Numbered from the stretch's first letter, positions 1-8,578 are shown. The stretch: 64,000 bases of DNA from Christensenella tenuis (GCF_014287795.1 NZ_JACOON010000003.1:62001-126000); one strand, 5' to 3'. The notes: a model not told the origin generated them from the letters alone. Program-made: numbers and translations.

Positions 1-355
1 GGTCAGGCAGGGAAAGCGCGGCGTCAACTTCTTCGATTGTCGAGCATCCGTCCAGCGCATATTTCACAATTTCCTCATATACGCCATATTGGTTGCGCAC
101 CAAACGGATTCGGCTGCCGCCCCATCCAATGATAAGCCCGTCCGCATCCCGTTCCGTTGCAGGCCGCAAAACCTGGGGGTCGGCCCACGCGCAATCCACC
201 TCGAGGCGGTCGAGTATGGTTTTCATATCGTCCGTTTCGAAATGCCGGTATAATTTATCCCAGATTTCTGCTACCGCCTGAAAATCTACAGGCGTTCTGT
301 CCGGCTGCTTGTGTGAAAGAGCCGTAAACACTCGCATCCTGCGCCGTTCATCCAT
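1..355 (-). CDS. URO-D/MtaA-like protein, N-terminal part (cut by window edge)
   Basis: An open frame starts at an ATG at 353-355 and runs off the left edge, giving 118 visible residues. It begins MDERRRMRVFTALSHKQPDR, the usual opening of uroporphyrinogen-decarboxylase-superfamily proteins (the R-x-R-v-x-x-A-l-x-h-x-x-P-D-R pattern also starts the genes at 1630 and 3335). A GGAGAG ribosome site lies just upstream. It sits 13 bases after the stop of the next URO-D-like gene, so it should be the last visible gene of the importer operon. The zinc-site half of the protein is outside the window, so whether it is catalytic cannot be judged. Superfamily members either decarboxylate uroporphyrinogen or move methyl groups between corrinoid proteins and thiols; the substrate here is unknown. 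Confidence 0.8.
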   Translation of the reverse strand, partial: MDERRRMRVFTALSHKQPDRTPVDFQAVAEIWDKLYRHFETDDMKTILDRLEVDCAWADPQVLRPATERDADGLIIGWGGSRIRLVRNQYGVYEEIVKYALDGCSTIEEVDAALSLPD

Positions 356-368
356 TTTTTCTCTCCTT

Positions 369-1628
369 TTACAATCCAAGGGTCCGTTTGGCAAGGTTTA
401 CCCATTTGGCGAGCCGTTCCCGTTCTCCCCCAATGTCATACAGGTCGCGGAACAAAAGTTCTAAGTTCGCGTCCCGCGCCGACCGCTTTGTCAGAAGCAG
501 ATCCTTTTCCGCCGCTTCCCAATTCACGTCCTTACCGGACATCGGCGGCGGGGCGGGTTTGCGCGAATAGACGTATTTCTTTCCGATCAAATCGCCTACT
601 ACGTCAAAATCGTTCCACATTGATACCGAAACCGCCCGCAAATTGAGGATCGCCTTTTCGATCAGGCCCAGCCTGTCGCAGACCGGTTCGCAGCACCCGT
701 AATAAATCAGGCCGAACTCCCGTGCCAGTTCCGCCAAGTACGGCAGGACAAATTCTCCGAACATCCCTGCCGAAATACTGGACGATTCCTGTGATTCGCA
801 CCATGCCCACATACTGTCCAGCCCGCATATCTGCCCATTCTCTTTAGGAAGGTCGTCGCAGTAACCGTAAAAGCACGGCCCGCCCATCTGGTTATCCGTA
901 TTGGGTACAAGGCATTTTTCTTTTTCCAGCGTCCTGAACATACGCAGCCGATCATCGGTCATATAGCGCAGCAGCGCATGAAGGTCGTCCGGATGGTCGT
1001 AAAACCAATACATCAGTTCGCCCAGTCCAATAAACCGGTGAAGCTGCCATGTTAATCCAAAAAAACAATTCCCTGTCCATGTATAGTCCCCGTCCGCTTC
1101 GTCCATGAAATCATAGTTCCCGAGGCGCACCGGCAGGAGATCCCCAAACGCTTCTTCCAGAACTGCGCGGTTGCGCTCCGTACGCTCCCTGTCTATATGG
1201 AACTCCCGCCTTACAAGGCGCTTCATATCCTCCGGTTCTTTAATCGTGTGTTCAAACACATAGGCAAGCCCTTTTTCAGAACTCTCCACCATTTTGACGT
1301 CTACGCCAAAGGAAGGCTGCTCCATGCTGTATCCCATCCGGAAATAGGGTTCGACCACAATGTCGTCGCCCACTTCTTTTGCATGGCGGATCGTCTTCAG
1401 CATATATTCTTCCGTACGCCGGCAAAACGGATCCATACAAAGAAGCTCATCCTGCGTTACATAATCGTTGATATACCCCACCTCAACCAGGATCATAGGC
1501 CGTTTGCCTCGCAGGGAATGAAGGGCCGTCCAGCCGTCCCTCCGTTCTTCCATCACCGGCAGCCCTGCAAGTTCCATCCATTCCGCTGCCAATGCGCGCA
1601 GCCGTTCCAGGTCCTTTGCCCGCTTCAT
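369..1628 (-). CDS. URO-D superfamily protein, divergent zinc-site variant
   Basis: A 419-residue member of the uroporphyrinogen-decarboxylase/MtaA superfamily. The ATG at 1628 is chosen because it follows a GGGGGAAAA ribosome site and sits one base from the stop of the upstream gene; the frame stays open further upstream but would overlap that gene. Where the two neighbouring paralogues carry the methyltransferase motif H-S-C-G, this protein has Y-G-C-C-E (about residues 310-314), so the His ligand of the MtaA-type zinc site is missing and a neighbouring Cys is present. The N-terminal P-D-R substrate-side motif is also weak. It may therefore bind metal differently or have another activity. 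It lies in the importer operon with three other family members. Family assignment is secure from fold-type motifs and context; function is unknown. Confidence 0.8.
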   Translation of the reverse strand: MKRAKDLERLRALAAEWMELAGLPVMEERRDGWTALHSLRGKRPMILVEVGYINDYVTQDELLCMDPFCRRTEEYMLKTIRHAKEVGDDIVVEPYFRMGYSMEQPSFGVDVKMVESSEKGLAYVFEHTIKEPEDMKRLVRREFHIDRERTERNRAVLEEAFGDLLPVRLGNYDFMDEADGDYTWTGNCFFGLTWQLHRFIGLGELMYWFYDHPDDLHALLRYMTDDRLRMFRTLEKEKCLVPNTDNQMGGPCFYGYCDDLPKENGQICGLDSMWAWCESQESSSISAGMFGEFVLPYLAELAREFGLIYYGCCEPVCDRLGLIEKAILNLRAVSVSMWNDFDVVGDLIGKKYVYSRKPAPPPMSGKDVNWEAAEKDLLLTKRSARDANLELLFRDLYDIGGERERLAKWVNLAKRTLGL

Positions 1629-1629
1629 T

Positions 1630-2685
1630 TTATTTTCCCCCGTATACGCCGAGCTCTTTTGCGGCCCGGTAAAATGCCAATACATTTTCAAGGCTCGTAT
1701 CCGCTTGTATGGTATGCGCGGGACTCATCATATATCCGCCGTCCCTGCCAATCGTTTCCATCCGTAGTTTTACTTCGTTCCGGATGTCCGCCTCGCTCCC
1801 GCGCGGAAGCGTCTCTTGTACGCAGATCGCGCCCCAGTAACACAGCCTGTTCCCATAGGTTGCTTTGATTTCCGCCGGATCCATTGCCAGCGGCTGGATC
1901 GGGTTTAATATATCGAGTCCAATTTCAATCAAATCTTCGATGACAGGAAAAATATATCCGCAGCTATGATAGGCCACAAGGATATCCGGCCGCTTTTCTT
2001 TAAATGCCGAAATTAGTTTTTTCATGCGCGGTTTCAGATAGGTCCGCCACATATCGGGAGACATCATCATGCATTGCTGCATGCCTACGTCGTCCCCCAG
2101 CCACAACATATCCACATTTTCATCAATCAGGCGCAGTCCGGCCCGAAGCGGAAATTCCATTACTTTATCAAAAAGCGCATTTGCATAATCCGGCCGTGCC
2201 GACATATCGATAATCGTATCTTCAAGCCCGTGCAAATACCATCCCGCCTCAAAAATCGAACATGTGATGGACGCTGCTATGAAATGTGTTTTCCCATATT
2301 TTTCCACAAGCTTTCGCGCCGGTTTCCAAACTTCTTCCCCCTCCGGATCCGGAATGCGGTATGCGGCAAGCTTGCTTCCATCCGGATCGTTTGCCAGCGG
2401 ATGACCAATAATCTCCGTATAACGTCCGTCGTTATTTTCAAAATATTTCCATGTACATCCCCATGGGCATACATATTCGTCTTTTTCACCGTAATAAGAA
2501 GCGCCGATCCCCGCGCTGCTCATCAGCATATCGTTTCCAACCATGACGCACATGTCATAATAATCATCTGTGCCAAAGTACTCCATCAATTTTGTTTTTA
2601 CTTCCGGCACGTAGTCCGCAAATACTGGAACCCGGTCGGGTATTCCATGTGAAAAGGCCGTTAATACGCGTTCTCTTGAATTCAT
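1630..2685 (-). CDS. URO-D superfamily methyltransferase-like protein
   Basis: A 351-residue protein of the MtaA/CmuA type within the uroporphyrinogen-decarboxylase superfamily. It opens with MNSRERVLTAFSHGIPDRVP and carries H240-S-C242-G followed by the typical I-L-N-P-I-Q strand, which matches the H-x-C zinc motif of the corrinoid:coenzyme M methyltransferase MtaA. The position of the third MtaA zinc ligand reads S-P-A-H-T (H324), as in many uncharacterised family members. The start has a GGAGAGGAAGC ribosome site. Heme synthesis is unlikely because no other hem gene is nearby and paralogues are clustered with a sugar importer. Transfer of a methyl group from an imported compound is a plausible role but is inference. 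No corrinoid protein is visible in this window. Confidence 0.85.
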   Translation of the reverse strand: MNSRERVLTAFSHGIPDRVPVFADYVPEVKTKLMEYFGTDDYYDMCVMVGNDMLMSSAGIGASYYGEKDEYVCPWGCTWKYFENNDGRYTEIIGHPLANDPDGSKLAAYRIPDPEGEEVWKPARKLVEKYGKTHFIAASITCSIFEAGWYLHGLEDTIIDMSARPDYANALFDKVMEFPLRAGLRLIDENVDMLWLGDDVGMQQCMMMSPDMWRTYLKPRMKKLISAFKEKRPDILVAYHSCGYIFPVIEDLIEIGLDILNPIQPLAMDPAEIKATYGNRLCYWGAICVQETLPRGSEADIRNEVKLRMETIGRDGGYMMSPAHTIQADTSLENVLAFYRAAKELGVYGGK

Positions 2686-2696
2686 GCTTCCTCTCC

Positions 2697-3338
2697 TTAT
2701 GAGTTGAAAAAAATTTCCCGCACCTTTTGTGCGACTGCCTCCCCCAGCTTCCTGTGGCCATTTTCATCAAGATGAATCGAATCATACTCGCTTGGATGCG
2801 CAACCTTTGCCGCGTCCATGAAAAAACAGCCTGTTTCTCCGGCTAACGCGCAGAGCTCCTTCCCCAGCTGCAGCCCTATTTCCCTGCTTTTCCGGTCAAA
2901 AAATCCACAGAGCGGGGAACGTTCGATGTTCTCTCCCAATTCTATCGGGGAAATCAGCAGGATACGCTTCGTTTCGTCCCGCCAGTATTCCGGATTGCGC
3001 GCCCTTTCAATCAAAAGCCCTAATCCCGTCCGGATAGAAAACGGATTATTATTCAAATGCTTTTTCAGGTCGTTGGTTCCAAGCATAATAATCAGGAGAT
3101 CAAGCGGCATGTTTGTCAGCATACAGCAATCAAAATATTCAATTCCATTGCGGTATGGTTGGATCGGCTCGTCAAATACACTGGTCCGGCCGCAAACCGC
3201 TTCCTCTTCAACCTTATAACCGCTGCCAAGCAGTGCCTGCATCACGCCCGGCCAACGGACACCGGGAGGAAAGCGCTTCGCCGTTACCGGATGATGCCCC
3301 CAGGTGTTTGAGTCCCCATAGCAGACAACCGTCTTCAT
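2697..3338 (-). CDS. SGNH/GDSL-family hydrolase
   Basis: A 213-residue SGNH hydrolase. Block I is Y-G-D-S-N (nucleophile S10), block III is G-T-N-D (87-90), and block V is D186-S-I-H189, giving a complete Ser-Asp-His triad plus the oxyanion Asn. There is no signal peptide, so it acts in the cytoplasm, most likely as an esterase or deacetylase on a small imported molecule. The length and the early CYGDSNTWG stretch resemble TesA/arylesterase-like members. Its ATG overlaps the stop of the upstream URO-D-like gene by four bases (ATGA), showing translational coupling and a shared pathway. It could remove an acyl group from the transported compound before the URO-D-like enzymes act; the substrate is not known. 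Confidence 0.88.
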   Translation of the reverse strand: MKTVVCYGDSNTWGHHPVTAKRFPPGVRWPGVMQALLGSGYKVEEEAVCGRTSVFDEPIQPYRNGIEYFDCCMLTNMPLDLLIIMLGTNDLKKHLNNNPFSIRTGLGLLIERARNPEYWRDETKRILLISPIELGENIERSPLCGFFDRKSREIGLQLGKELCALAGETGCFFMDAAKVAHPSEYDSIHLDENGHRKLGEAVAQKVREIFFNS

Positions 3339-4609
3339 CGCGCCAGTTCCTCCCTGCGAAAACGCGCTACCTCATCATACATTGCAACCAGGTTCTCTAC
3401 CGGAACATTGGCCACGATATTATGGATGGAAGAGAATACGAATCCGCCGCCCGGCGAAAACGTCTCCAGCCGTTCACGCACCTCCTGCCGCACTTCGTCC
3501 GGCGTTCCATAGGGAAGCGTCGCCTGCGTGTTGATCCCGCCGCCCCAGAATGTAACTTTATCGCCGAACTCTTCTTTCAGCCGCTTTGCATCCATTCCTG
3601 CCGCAGAACACTGTACCGGGTTCAGAATATCCACGCCGGCATCGATCAGTTCCGGAATCATTTCGTAAATCGCTCCGCAGCTATGGTAAAAAATCTTCCA
3701 TTCCGTATTTTCATGCACCCAATCGTTTACCTTTTTATAGAAAGGCTTATATAGCTGCCGGAACATATCAACCGAAAAAAACAGGCTGTTTTGCGTCCCG
3801 AAGTCCGTCCCCGAAATCCAGATCACATCGATTCTGCCGTCTACCGCTTGACGATATAGTTCAAGGTTTTTCAGCATAACCTCCGTTTGATAGGCAAAAA
3901 CCGCTTCAATATAGTCCGGATGGAGAAAATGAGCCATCAGCCAATCCTCCATGCTGCGTATGCCGCGCGGCCTTTTCAAAAACGGTCCCGGAAGTTCCGC
4001 CGCATCGCCAAGCCCCATGCCGCCAAGCACCCCCATAATGGAAAGCTCGGTTTCCTCATATAATTTTTTAGAAGTCCGTTCCCAATATTCGCATGTTTCT
4101 TGTGTATGCACCGTATACGAATCCCTGAAATCTTCCAGAGGGGTAAGATGCTCTTCGTCAACCGGAGGCGTCCTGTTGATATTGTCAAAAAAGAATCCTC
4201 CATTGGGCAGGTGCAGGCTGTAGTCCGCCGTCCGGTCGCCCTGCGGATAGACGAACACATCTCCGTTTTCCGTGGTGTCATACTCGAAGTTGTCCGCCAT
4301 CAACACCGGGGTTCCATCGCTCATGGTCCACGGCTTTGTCTTATTGTTCGATGTGCCCATCAGGTTCGTCGGGTTATACATCGGAACAATATCCGCGCCC
4401 ACCCGTTCAATCAGGTCAGGCTCTACTTCCCCCAGAAGCTGATAAGGCTCTGCAATGGTAATGGGGTGCTTTGGGAGGCCATAGGCCTCCCGCAGCTTAT
4501 AGAGCGTACTCGCACTGATCCCGGTCTGTCCGCAGCCGCCGAGGTCAAGCGGAGTATAGTCCGGCTGCCGGTGGTTGATTGCAGCCCTTACCCGTTCTCG
4601 TGAATTCAT
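3335..4609 (-). CDS. URO-D superfamily methyltransferase-like protein
   Basis: A 424-residue URO-D/MtaA superfamily protein, counted from the ATG at 4609, which has a GGGAGAG ribosome site six bases upstream; an in-frame extension upstream lacks a site. It opens MNSRERVRAAINHRQPDYTP and carries H309-S-C311-G followed by D-I-L-N-P-V-Q, the zinc-binding H-x-C signature of MtaA-like methyltransferases, and a late S-S-I-H396 where MtaA has its third ligand Cys. It is about 70 residues longer than the 351-residue paralogue because of an insertion before the catalytic half. It follows the permease gene by 16 bases and overlaps the SGNH hydrolase start by four, so it is inside the importer operon. 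Substrate unknown. Confidence 0.85.
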   Translation of the reverse strand: MNSRERVRAAINHRQPDYTPLDLGGCGQTGISASTLYKLREAYGLPKHPITIAEPYQLLGEVEPDLIERVGADIVPMYNPTNLMGTSNNKTKPWTMSDGTPVLMADNFEYDTTENGDVFVYPQGDRTADYSLHLPNGGFFFDNINRTPPVDEEHLTPLEDFRDSYTVHTQETCEYWERTSKKLYEETELSIMGVLGGMGLGDAAELPGPFLKRPRGIRSMEDWLMAHFLHPDYIEAVFAYQTEVMLKNLELYRQAVDGRIDVIWISGTDFGTQNSLFFSVDMFRQLYKPFYKKVNDWVHENTEWKIFYHSCGAIYEMIPELIDAGVDILNPVQCSAAGMDAKRLKEEFGDKVTFWGGGINTQATLPYGTPDEVRQEVRERLETFSPGGGFVFSSIHNIVANVPVENLVAMYDEVARFRREELAR

Positions 4610-4625
4610 GATGCGCTCTCCCTTC

Positions 4626-5615
4626 TTATGCAAAGGCCTTGGATTTCTTGGAAGCAAGCTGCAGGATAACCGCCGCGATCAGGACCACGCCGGTCGCGAC
4701 ATCCCGCCAGGCCTGCGGAGCGCCAAGCATAATAAGTCCGTTTGATAAGATCCCTGTGACGAAAACGCCTAAAAACGCGCCCCACACATTTCCTTCGCCG
4801 CCGCTAAGCGCCGTACCGCCGAGTACCGCCGCCGCGATGGATTCCATGGCGTAAGAGGATCCGATACTCGGATTTGCCGTTGCAATTCTTGAGGCAAGCA
4901 GCACACCTGCGAATCCGGCAAGCACTGCCGAAAGCGTATAGGTCCAGAAAGTTGTACGTTCCACATTGATTCCGGCAACCCTTGCCGCTTCTGCGTTTCC
5001 ACCCGTACAATAGATCTTACGCCCAAAGGTAGTGTACTTAAGAATGAACCAGAACAGGAAATACAAGCCTACAAAAATAATAATAGGCAGCGGGAAGTTG
5101 ATGGAACCCAGCGTCGTCGCGCCAAGGAATTTGAATGCCGGATCATTGACCGTAATCGGCTGTTTGGTTACGAGAATCACAATTCCGCCCAGAATGAAAT
5201 TCATTGCCATAGTCGCTATGAATGGATTGATTTTGATTTTCGTGATTAAGACGCCGTTAATCATGCCGATTACAAAAACAACGCCCATACCAACCAAAAG
5301 AGCGACTCCATAGGGCAAGCCCAGGTAATTTGCTGAACAGAAATAGCCCGTGACAACACCCGCAAGCGCCGCCGTTCCTCCTACGGAAAGATCAAAGCCG
5401 CCGGTCAGGATACACAAGGTCTGGCCAATGGCGACAATGCCAAGCGTCGATATTTCGCGCCCTACGGGCAACAGGTTCTCAAGCTGAAGGAAGTAAGGTG
5501 TCAGGTTTGCAAAGATGATAATTTCCGCCGCCAGCATGACAACAAGCATCAGCCGGTTGACTGTGGCATAATTAAATGTTTTTTTCAAGGACATTGCCTT
5601 TACTTCTTTATTCAT
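4626..5615 (-). CDS. Sugar ABC transporter permease (RbsC-like)
   Basis: A 329-residue polytopic permease of the branched-chain/ribose family (BPD_transp_2). About nine to ten hydrophobic segments are visible, with the family's typical G-x-x-A-L-x-G-G-x-x-L-S-G-G-E-G-x-x-W-G-A stretch near the C-terminus and the A-x-x-A-R-V-A-G-I-N cytoplasmic loop that contacts the ATPase. It forms the membrane channel with the ATPase encoded just upstream. The ATG at 5615 is preferred because AAGGGGG lies seven bases before it; an alternative ATG at 5636 overlaps the ATPase stop (ATGA) but has no ribosome site. Only one permease is present, so it should act as a homodimer. The sugar cannot be read from the permease. 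Confidence 0.92.
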   Translation of the reverse strand: MNKEVKAMSLKKTFNYATVNRLMLVVMLAAEIIIFANLTPYFLQLENLLPVGREISTLGIVAIGQTLCILTGGFDLSVGGTAALAGVVTGYFCSANYLGLPYGVALLVGMGVVFVIGMINGVLITKIKINPFIATMAMNFILGGIVILVTKQPITVNDPAFKFLGATTLGSINFPLPIIIFVGLYFLFWFILKYTTFGRKIYCTGGNAEAARVAGINVERTTFWTYTLSAVLAGFAGVLLASRIATANPSIGSSYAMESIAAAVLGGTALSGGEGNVWGAFLGVFVTGILSNGLIMLGAPQAWRDVATGVVLIAAVILQLASKKSKAFA

Positions 5616-5632
5616 GTTTTTTTCCCCCTTGG

Positions 5633-7132
5633 TCATACGGTCTTGATTGCATAGCCGAGCACATCTTCTTCAGAAAGCGACTGTACTTCGGCAAGTTCGG
5701 CCACGATCTCGCCGTCCCGGAATACCAGCAAACGATCAGACATTGCCAGCACCTCCGGCAGTTCCGATGAAATCATAATGATCGATTTCCCTTCCTGAGT
5801 CAGGTTGTCGATCATCTGATAGATTTCCGCTTTAGCGCCCACGTCAATGCCGCGCGTCGGTTCATCAAAAATCAATATTTCCGAATCCGCTCCCAACCAT
5901 TTGGAAATAACAATTTTTTGTTGGTTTCCGCCCGATAGAGACCCGACCCGCGTTTCCAGCTTCGGCGTCTTGATTGCCAGCATTTCTACCATTTTTTGGG
6001 CTGCCGCCGCCTCTGCTTTCAAATCGAGTACGCCTTTTTTCACATAGCGCCGCATGGAGGGCATCGTAATGTTTTCTGCTACGCTCATCACAAGCGAAAG
6101 CCCCTCCCCCCGGCGGTCTTCTGTCACAAAACCTATTTTTGCCAACACTGCGTCCTCGGGTCGCCTGATGTTTAACTCTTTTCCGTCTTTGATGATCGTC
6201 CCGGAGTCTTTTTTTTCGATTCCAAAAATTGTCCGCGCCGTTTCTGTCCGTCCGGATCCAACGATTCCAAACATTCCCAGCACTTCGCCTTTATTTAATT
6301 TAAACGACACATTTTTCACGCGGTCTTTCCAGCAAAGGTCCTTCACTTCAAATACCGGTTCTCCCACTTTTCGGTCCCGCGTTTTATGGAACAGGCTCAC
6401 GTCGCGGCCAACCATCATGGATATAATATCCTTTGGCTCCACCTCCGCAACGTCCTTGGTGCCGATGTACTTGCCGTCCTTATAAACGGACACCCGGTCG
6501 CATATTTCAAAGATTTCCGCGAGACGGTGGCTTACGTATATGATTGCGATTCCTTCTGCCGTCAATTGTCTGATCAGCTTAAACATTTCCACCGTTTCCT
6601 CGTCGGAGAGCGAACTTGTAGGCTCGTCAAACGCAATTACCTTTACATCCGTAGAGATTGCTTTCATGATTTCAACAAGCTGCTTTTGTCCCATACTTAA
6701 CGTCTTGACAAGCTGGTCGGGCTGGAAGCTAAGGGCCGCCTCCCCCAGGCGCTTCTGTAATTCCCGTGTTTGTTCGTTCATTCTGTTCCAGTCAACAACC
6801 AATCCCTTGCGTGGAAAATTCGTCATGAAAATATTTTCAGCGACGGTCAGCGTTTCCGCCAAATGCAGCTCCTGTGGAATCAGGGCAATCCCATTCTTTC
6901 TGCATTCAATCGTATTTTTGAAATTTACTTTTTTGCCAAAATATTCTATTTCACCGGAATCTTTTTGATATAATCCCGTTATGATCTTGATTACAGTGGA
7001 TTTTCCCGCGCCGTTTTCTCCGCACAGCGCATGTACTTCTCCCCGGCGCAATTCCAGTTGTACGTTATCAAGCGCTTTCACGCCCGGAAAGCTTTTAGAG
7101 ATATGGCTGCATTTTAAAATAATCTCTTCCAT
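5633..7132 (-). CDS. Sugar ABC transporter ATPase, duplicated domain (RbsA/MglA type)
   Basis: A 499-residue ATPase with two fused nucleotide-binding domains, the normal layout for ribose/galactose/xylose importers. The first domain has Walker A G-E-N-G-A-G-K-S-T (about residues 38-46), the signature L-S-M-G-Q-K-Q and Walker B V-I-A-F-D-E-P-T. The second has a degenerate P-loop region (G-I-V-G-S-G-R-T-E) and the signature L-S-G-G-N-Q-Q-K, as usual for this family. The ribosome site GGGAGGAG stands before the ATG. It powers import with the permease downstream and the lipoprotein upstream. The separation from the binding-protein gene contains a strong hairpin that probably sets the dose of the two parts. 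Confidence 0.95.
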   Translation of the reverse strand: MEEIILKCSHISKSFPGVKALDNVQLELRRGEVHALCGENGAGKSTVIKIITGLYQKDSGEIEYFGKKVNFKNTIECRKNGIALIPQELHLAETLTVAENIFMTNFPRKGLVVDWNRMNEQTRELQKRLGEAALSFQPDQLVKTLSMGQKQLVEIMKAISTDVKVIAFDEPTSSLSDEETVEMFKLIRQLTAEGIAIIYVSHRLAEIFEICDRVSVYKDGKYIGTKDVAEVEPKDIISMMVGRDVSLFHKTRDRKVGEPVFEVKDLCWKDRVKNVSFKLNKGEVLGMFGIVGSGRTETARTIFGIEKKDSGTIIKDGKELNIRRPEDAVLAKIGFVTEDRRGEGLSLVMSVAENITMPSMRRYVKKGVLDLKAEAAAAQKMVEMLAIKTPKLETRVGSLSGGNQQKIVISKWLGADSEILIFDEPTRGIDVGAKAEIYQMIDNLTQEGKSIIMISSELPEVLAMSDRLLVFRDGEIVAELAEVQSLSEEDVLGYAIKTV

Positions 7133-7157
7133 CGTACGCTCCTCCCCTGTTCATTTG

Positions 7158-7191
7158 GCCGGCAAGCCGTTTTTCAGCAGCTTGCCGGCCT
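7158..7191 (-). other. Stable intercistronic hairpin after the binding-protein gene
   Basis: An 11-base perfect inverted repeat (GGCCGGCAAGC / GCTTGCCGGCC) with a 12-base loop lies between the binding-protein gene and the ATPase gene. No U-run follows on the coding strand, so it is not a classical terminator. Such hairpins protect the upstream messenger from 3'-exonucleases and give more binding protein than membrane parts; this role is inferred from position. A similar element occurs at 36002-36032 in the second importer operon. Confidence 0.6.
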
Positions 7192-7205
7192 GCTCTTCCT
7201 TAAGA

Positions 7206-8273
7206 TTATTGTTCAATCAGCTCTGTCCAGTTGTCGAGCGTAGCTACCTTGCCGTTTACAAATGTCTCCAGCGGCAGTTCCGTTCCGTTTACAATGTTTT
7301 CATACAGCATTTCCATTGCGACCTGGGCTTCTCCGTACGGATCCAGCACGACCGTCATGAAGCTGTCGTTTCCTTTTTCGAATTCTTCAACCGCCATTTC
7401 ATAACCGCCGAGCCCGCAAATCAGATAGTTATCTTTTGTAATACCCGCTTCCTCAAATGCTTTCAGGGCAGCAATTGCAGAATCGTCGTTTACGCCGCCG
7501 ACAATCCAATGGGTTACTTCCGGATGCGCCTGAACGGTGGCCTGTGCTACCGGCAGAGAGTCTTCGAGCATGCATTCGGATGTCTCCACATAGATGAAAT
7601 CTTCTTCCGTCAAAGGCGTATTTTCCATCAGCGCCTGCTGGTAACCATCAAGGCGGGGGCGGAGAGGCGTAATATCGGGAGCGTCGATCTGCATGACCGC
7701 TACGACGTTGTTCGGATCGTCGAACCAACCGCGCTCATTCGCGTACTGCGCAAGTACTTCGCCGCCTGCAATACCAACTTCTACGGTCGGCATCCCGACG
7801 TGCGGCACCGGATTTCCGTCCATATCTTCAATCGGATCGTCCAGCGTCACGATCGGAATTCCTTTTTCCCGGCACTTTTCAACAACCGACGGACCGTTGC
7901 CCTGGTTTGTAATCGTAAGGGCCAAGCCGTCGATACCCTGCGCCAGCGCATTATCGATTGCCGCATCACATGCCTCGTCATCGAGGTTCGCGTCGAGCCC
8001 AATGTACTCGATTCCAAGCTCCGCCGCCTTGTCCTTAAAGCCGTTGTCTTCCAGCACAAACCATTGGTTTGTCAATTGTTTGGAGACATAAGCAATTTTG
8101 ACAGCGTCATCCGCGCCTGATGCGCCGCTGTCTTCCCCGCCTGCCGATGTTCCACTCGAAGCCGCGGCCGAATCCTCGGGCGCTGTGGAAGCCGTCCCGG
8201 ATGGCGCAGCACAGCCAATCACCAGAACCGCAACAAGCAAGAGTGCCGTAACAAGGTACATTGTCTTTTTCAT
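7206..8273 (-). CDS. Sugar-binding lipoprotein of ABC importer
   Basis: A 355-residue periplasmic-binding-protein-like lipoprotein (type 1 fold, sugar cluster). The start is the ATG at 8273: AGGAGG at 8281-8286 is seven bases away, while the ATG at 8279 would be only one base away. The N-terminus MKKTMYLVTALLLVAVLVIG precedes Cys21, a lipobox (V-I-G-C) for lipid attachment, then a Ser/Ala/Gly-rich linker. The mature domain begins VKIAYVSKQLTNQWF and contains T-L-D-D-P and A-V-M-Q-I-D patterns that recall L-arabinose-binding AraF. It captures the sugar outside the membrane for the ATPase and permease downstream. It is the first gene of the operon; operator-like repeats lie in the leader. Confidence 0.92.
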   Translation of the reverse strand: MKKTMYLVTALLLVAVLVIGCAAPSGTASTAPEDSAAASSGTSAGGEDSGASGADDAVKIAYVSKQLTNQWFVLEDNGFKDKAAELGIEYIGLDANLDDEACDAAIDNALAQGIDGLALTITNQGNGPSVVEKCREKGIPIVTLDDPIEDMDGNPVPHVGMPTVEVGIAGGEVLAQYANERGWFDDPNNVVAVMQIDAPDITPLRPRLDGYQQALMENTPLTEEDFIYVETSECMLEDSLPVAQATVQAHPEVTHWIVGGVNDDSAIAALKAFEEAGITKDNYLICGLGGYEMAVEEFEKGNDSFMTVVLDPYGEAQVAMEMLYENIVNGTELPLETFVNGKVATLDNWTELIEQ

Positions 8274-8538
8274 TTTCATTCCTCCTAAATAAAATATAGT
8301 TAATAACCGTCCTTTTAAATTAAAGGACAACTTTGTTTTTAAGTTGTATTTAAATTGTTTTTATTGGTAATCCGTTGTATTTTATGTTTTTAGTTGATAT
8401 TTTTTATGGTTTTAATGTTATCATGTAAAAAAGCACATTTCAATATTTCAAAAGGGCCATCCGCTACAAAGTTGTATTTCTTATTTGGGTTTTCAAAAAA
8501 AAATTTGAAATAAGTTGTACTTAAACGCTAAAATAGCA
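8274..8538. promoter_or_regulatory. AT-rich control region of the importer operon with repeated GTTGTA elements
   Basis: No gene is visible between the binding-protein start and the dehydrogenase end. The AAGTTGTA motif recurs at about 8341, 8467 and 8511, with a weaker GTTGTA at 8374. ACAACTT (8327-8333) and AAGTTGT (8341-8347) form a seven-base inverted repeat with a seven-base gap. CTTATTT/AAATAAG and TTTCAAA/TTTGAAA form a second dyad at about 8480-8513, and AGCGTTTAA is found on the minus strand at 8521-8529. These look like operator copies. The ROK repressor gene at 9926 is the nearest candidate regulator; that link is inference. Confidence 0.45.
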
Positions 8539-8572
8539 GGGCCGGGAAACAGGTATCTCCATCTCCCGGCCC
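8539..8572 (-). terminator. Hairpin after the alcohol dehydrogenase gene
   Basis: GGGCCGGGA (8539-8547) pairs with TCCCGGCCC (8564-8572) just after the dehydrogenase stop. The T-run on the minus strand (TGCTATTTT) is weak, so termination may be partial. Confidence 0.5.
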
Positions 8573-8578
8573 GTTTTG

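Noticed and set aside
6981..8120. 379-codon plus-strand frame across the ATPase and binding-protein genes
   Set aside because: It spans two well-supported genes on the other strand and has no motif.
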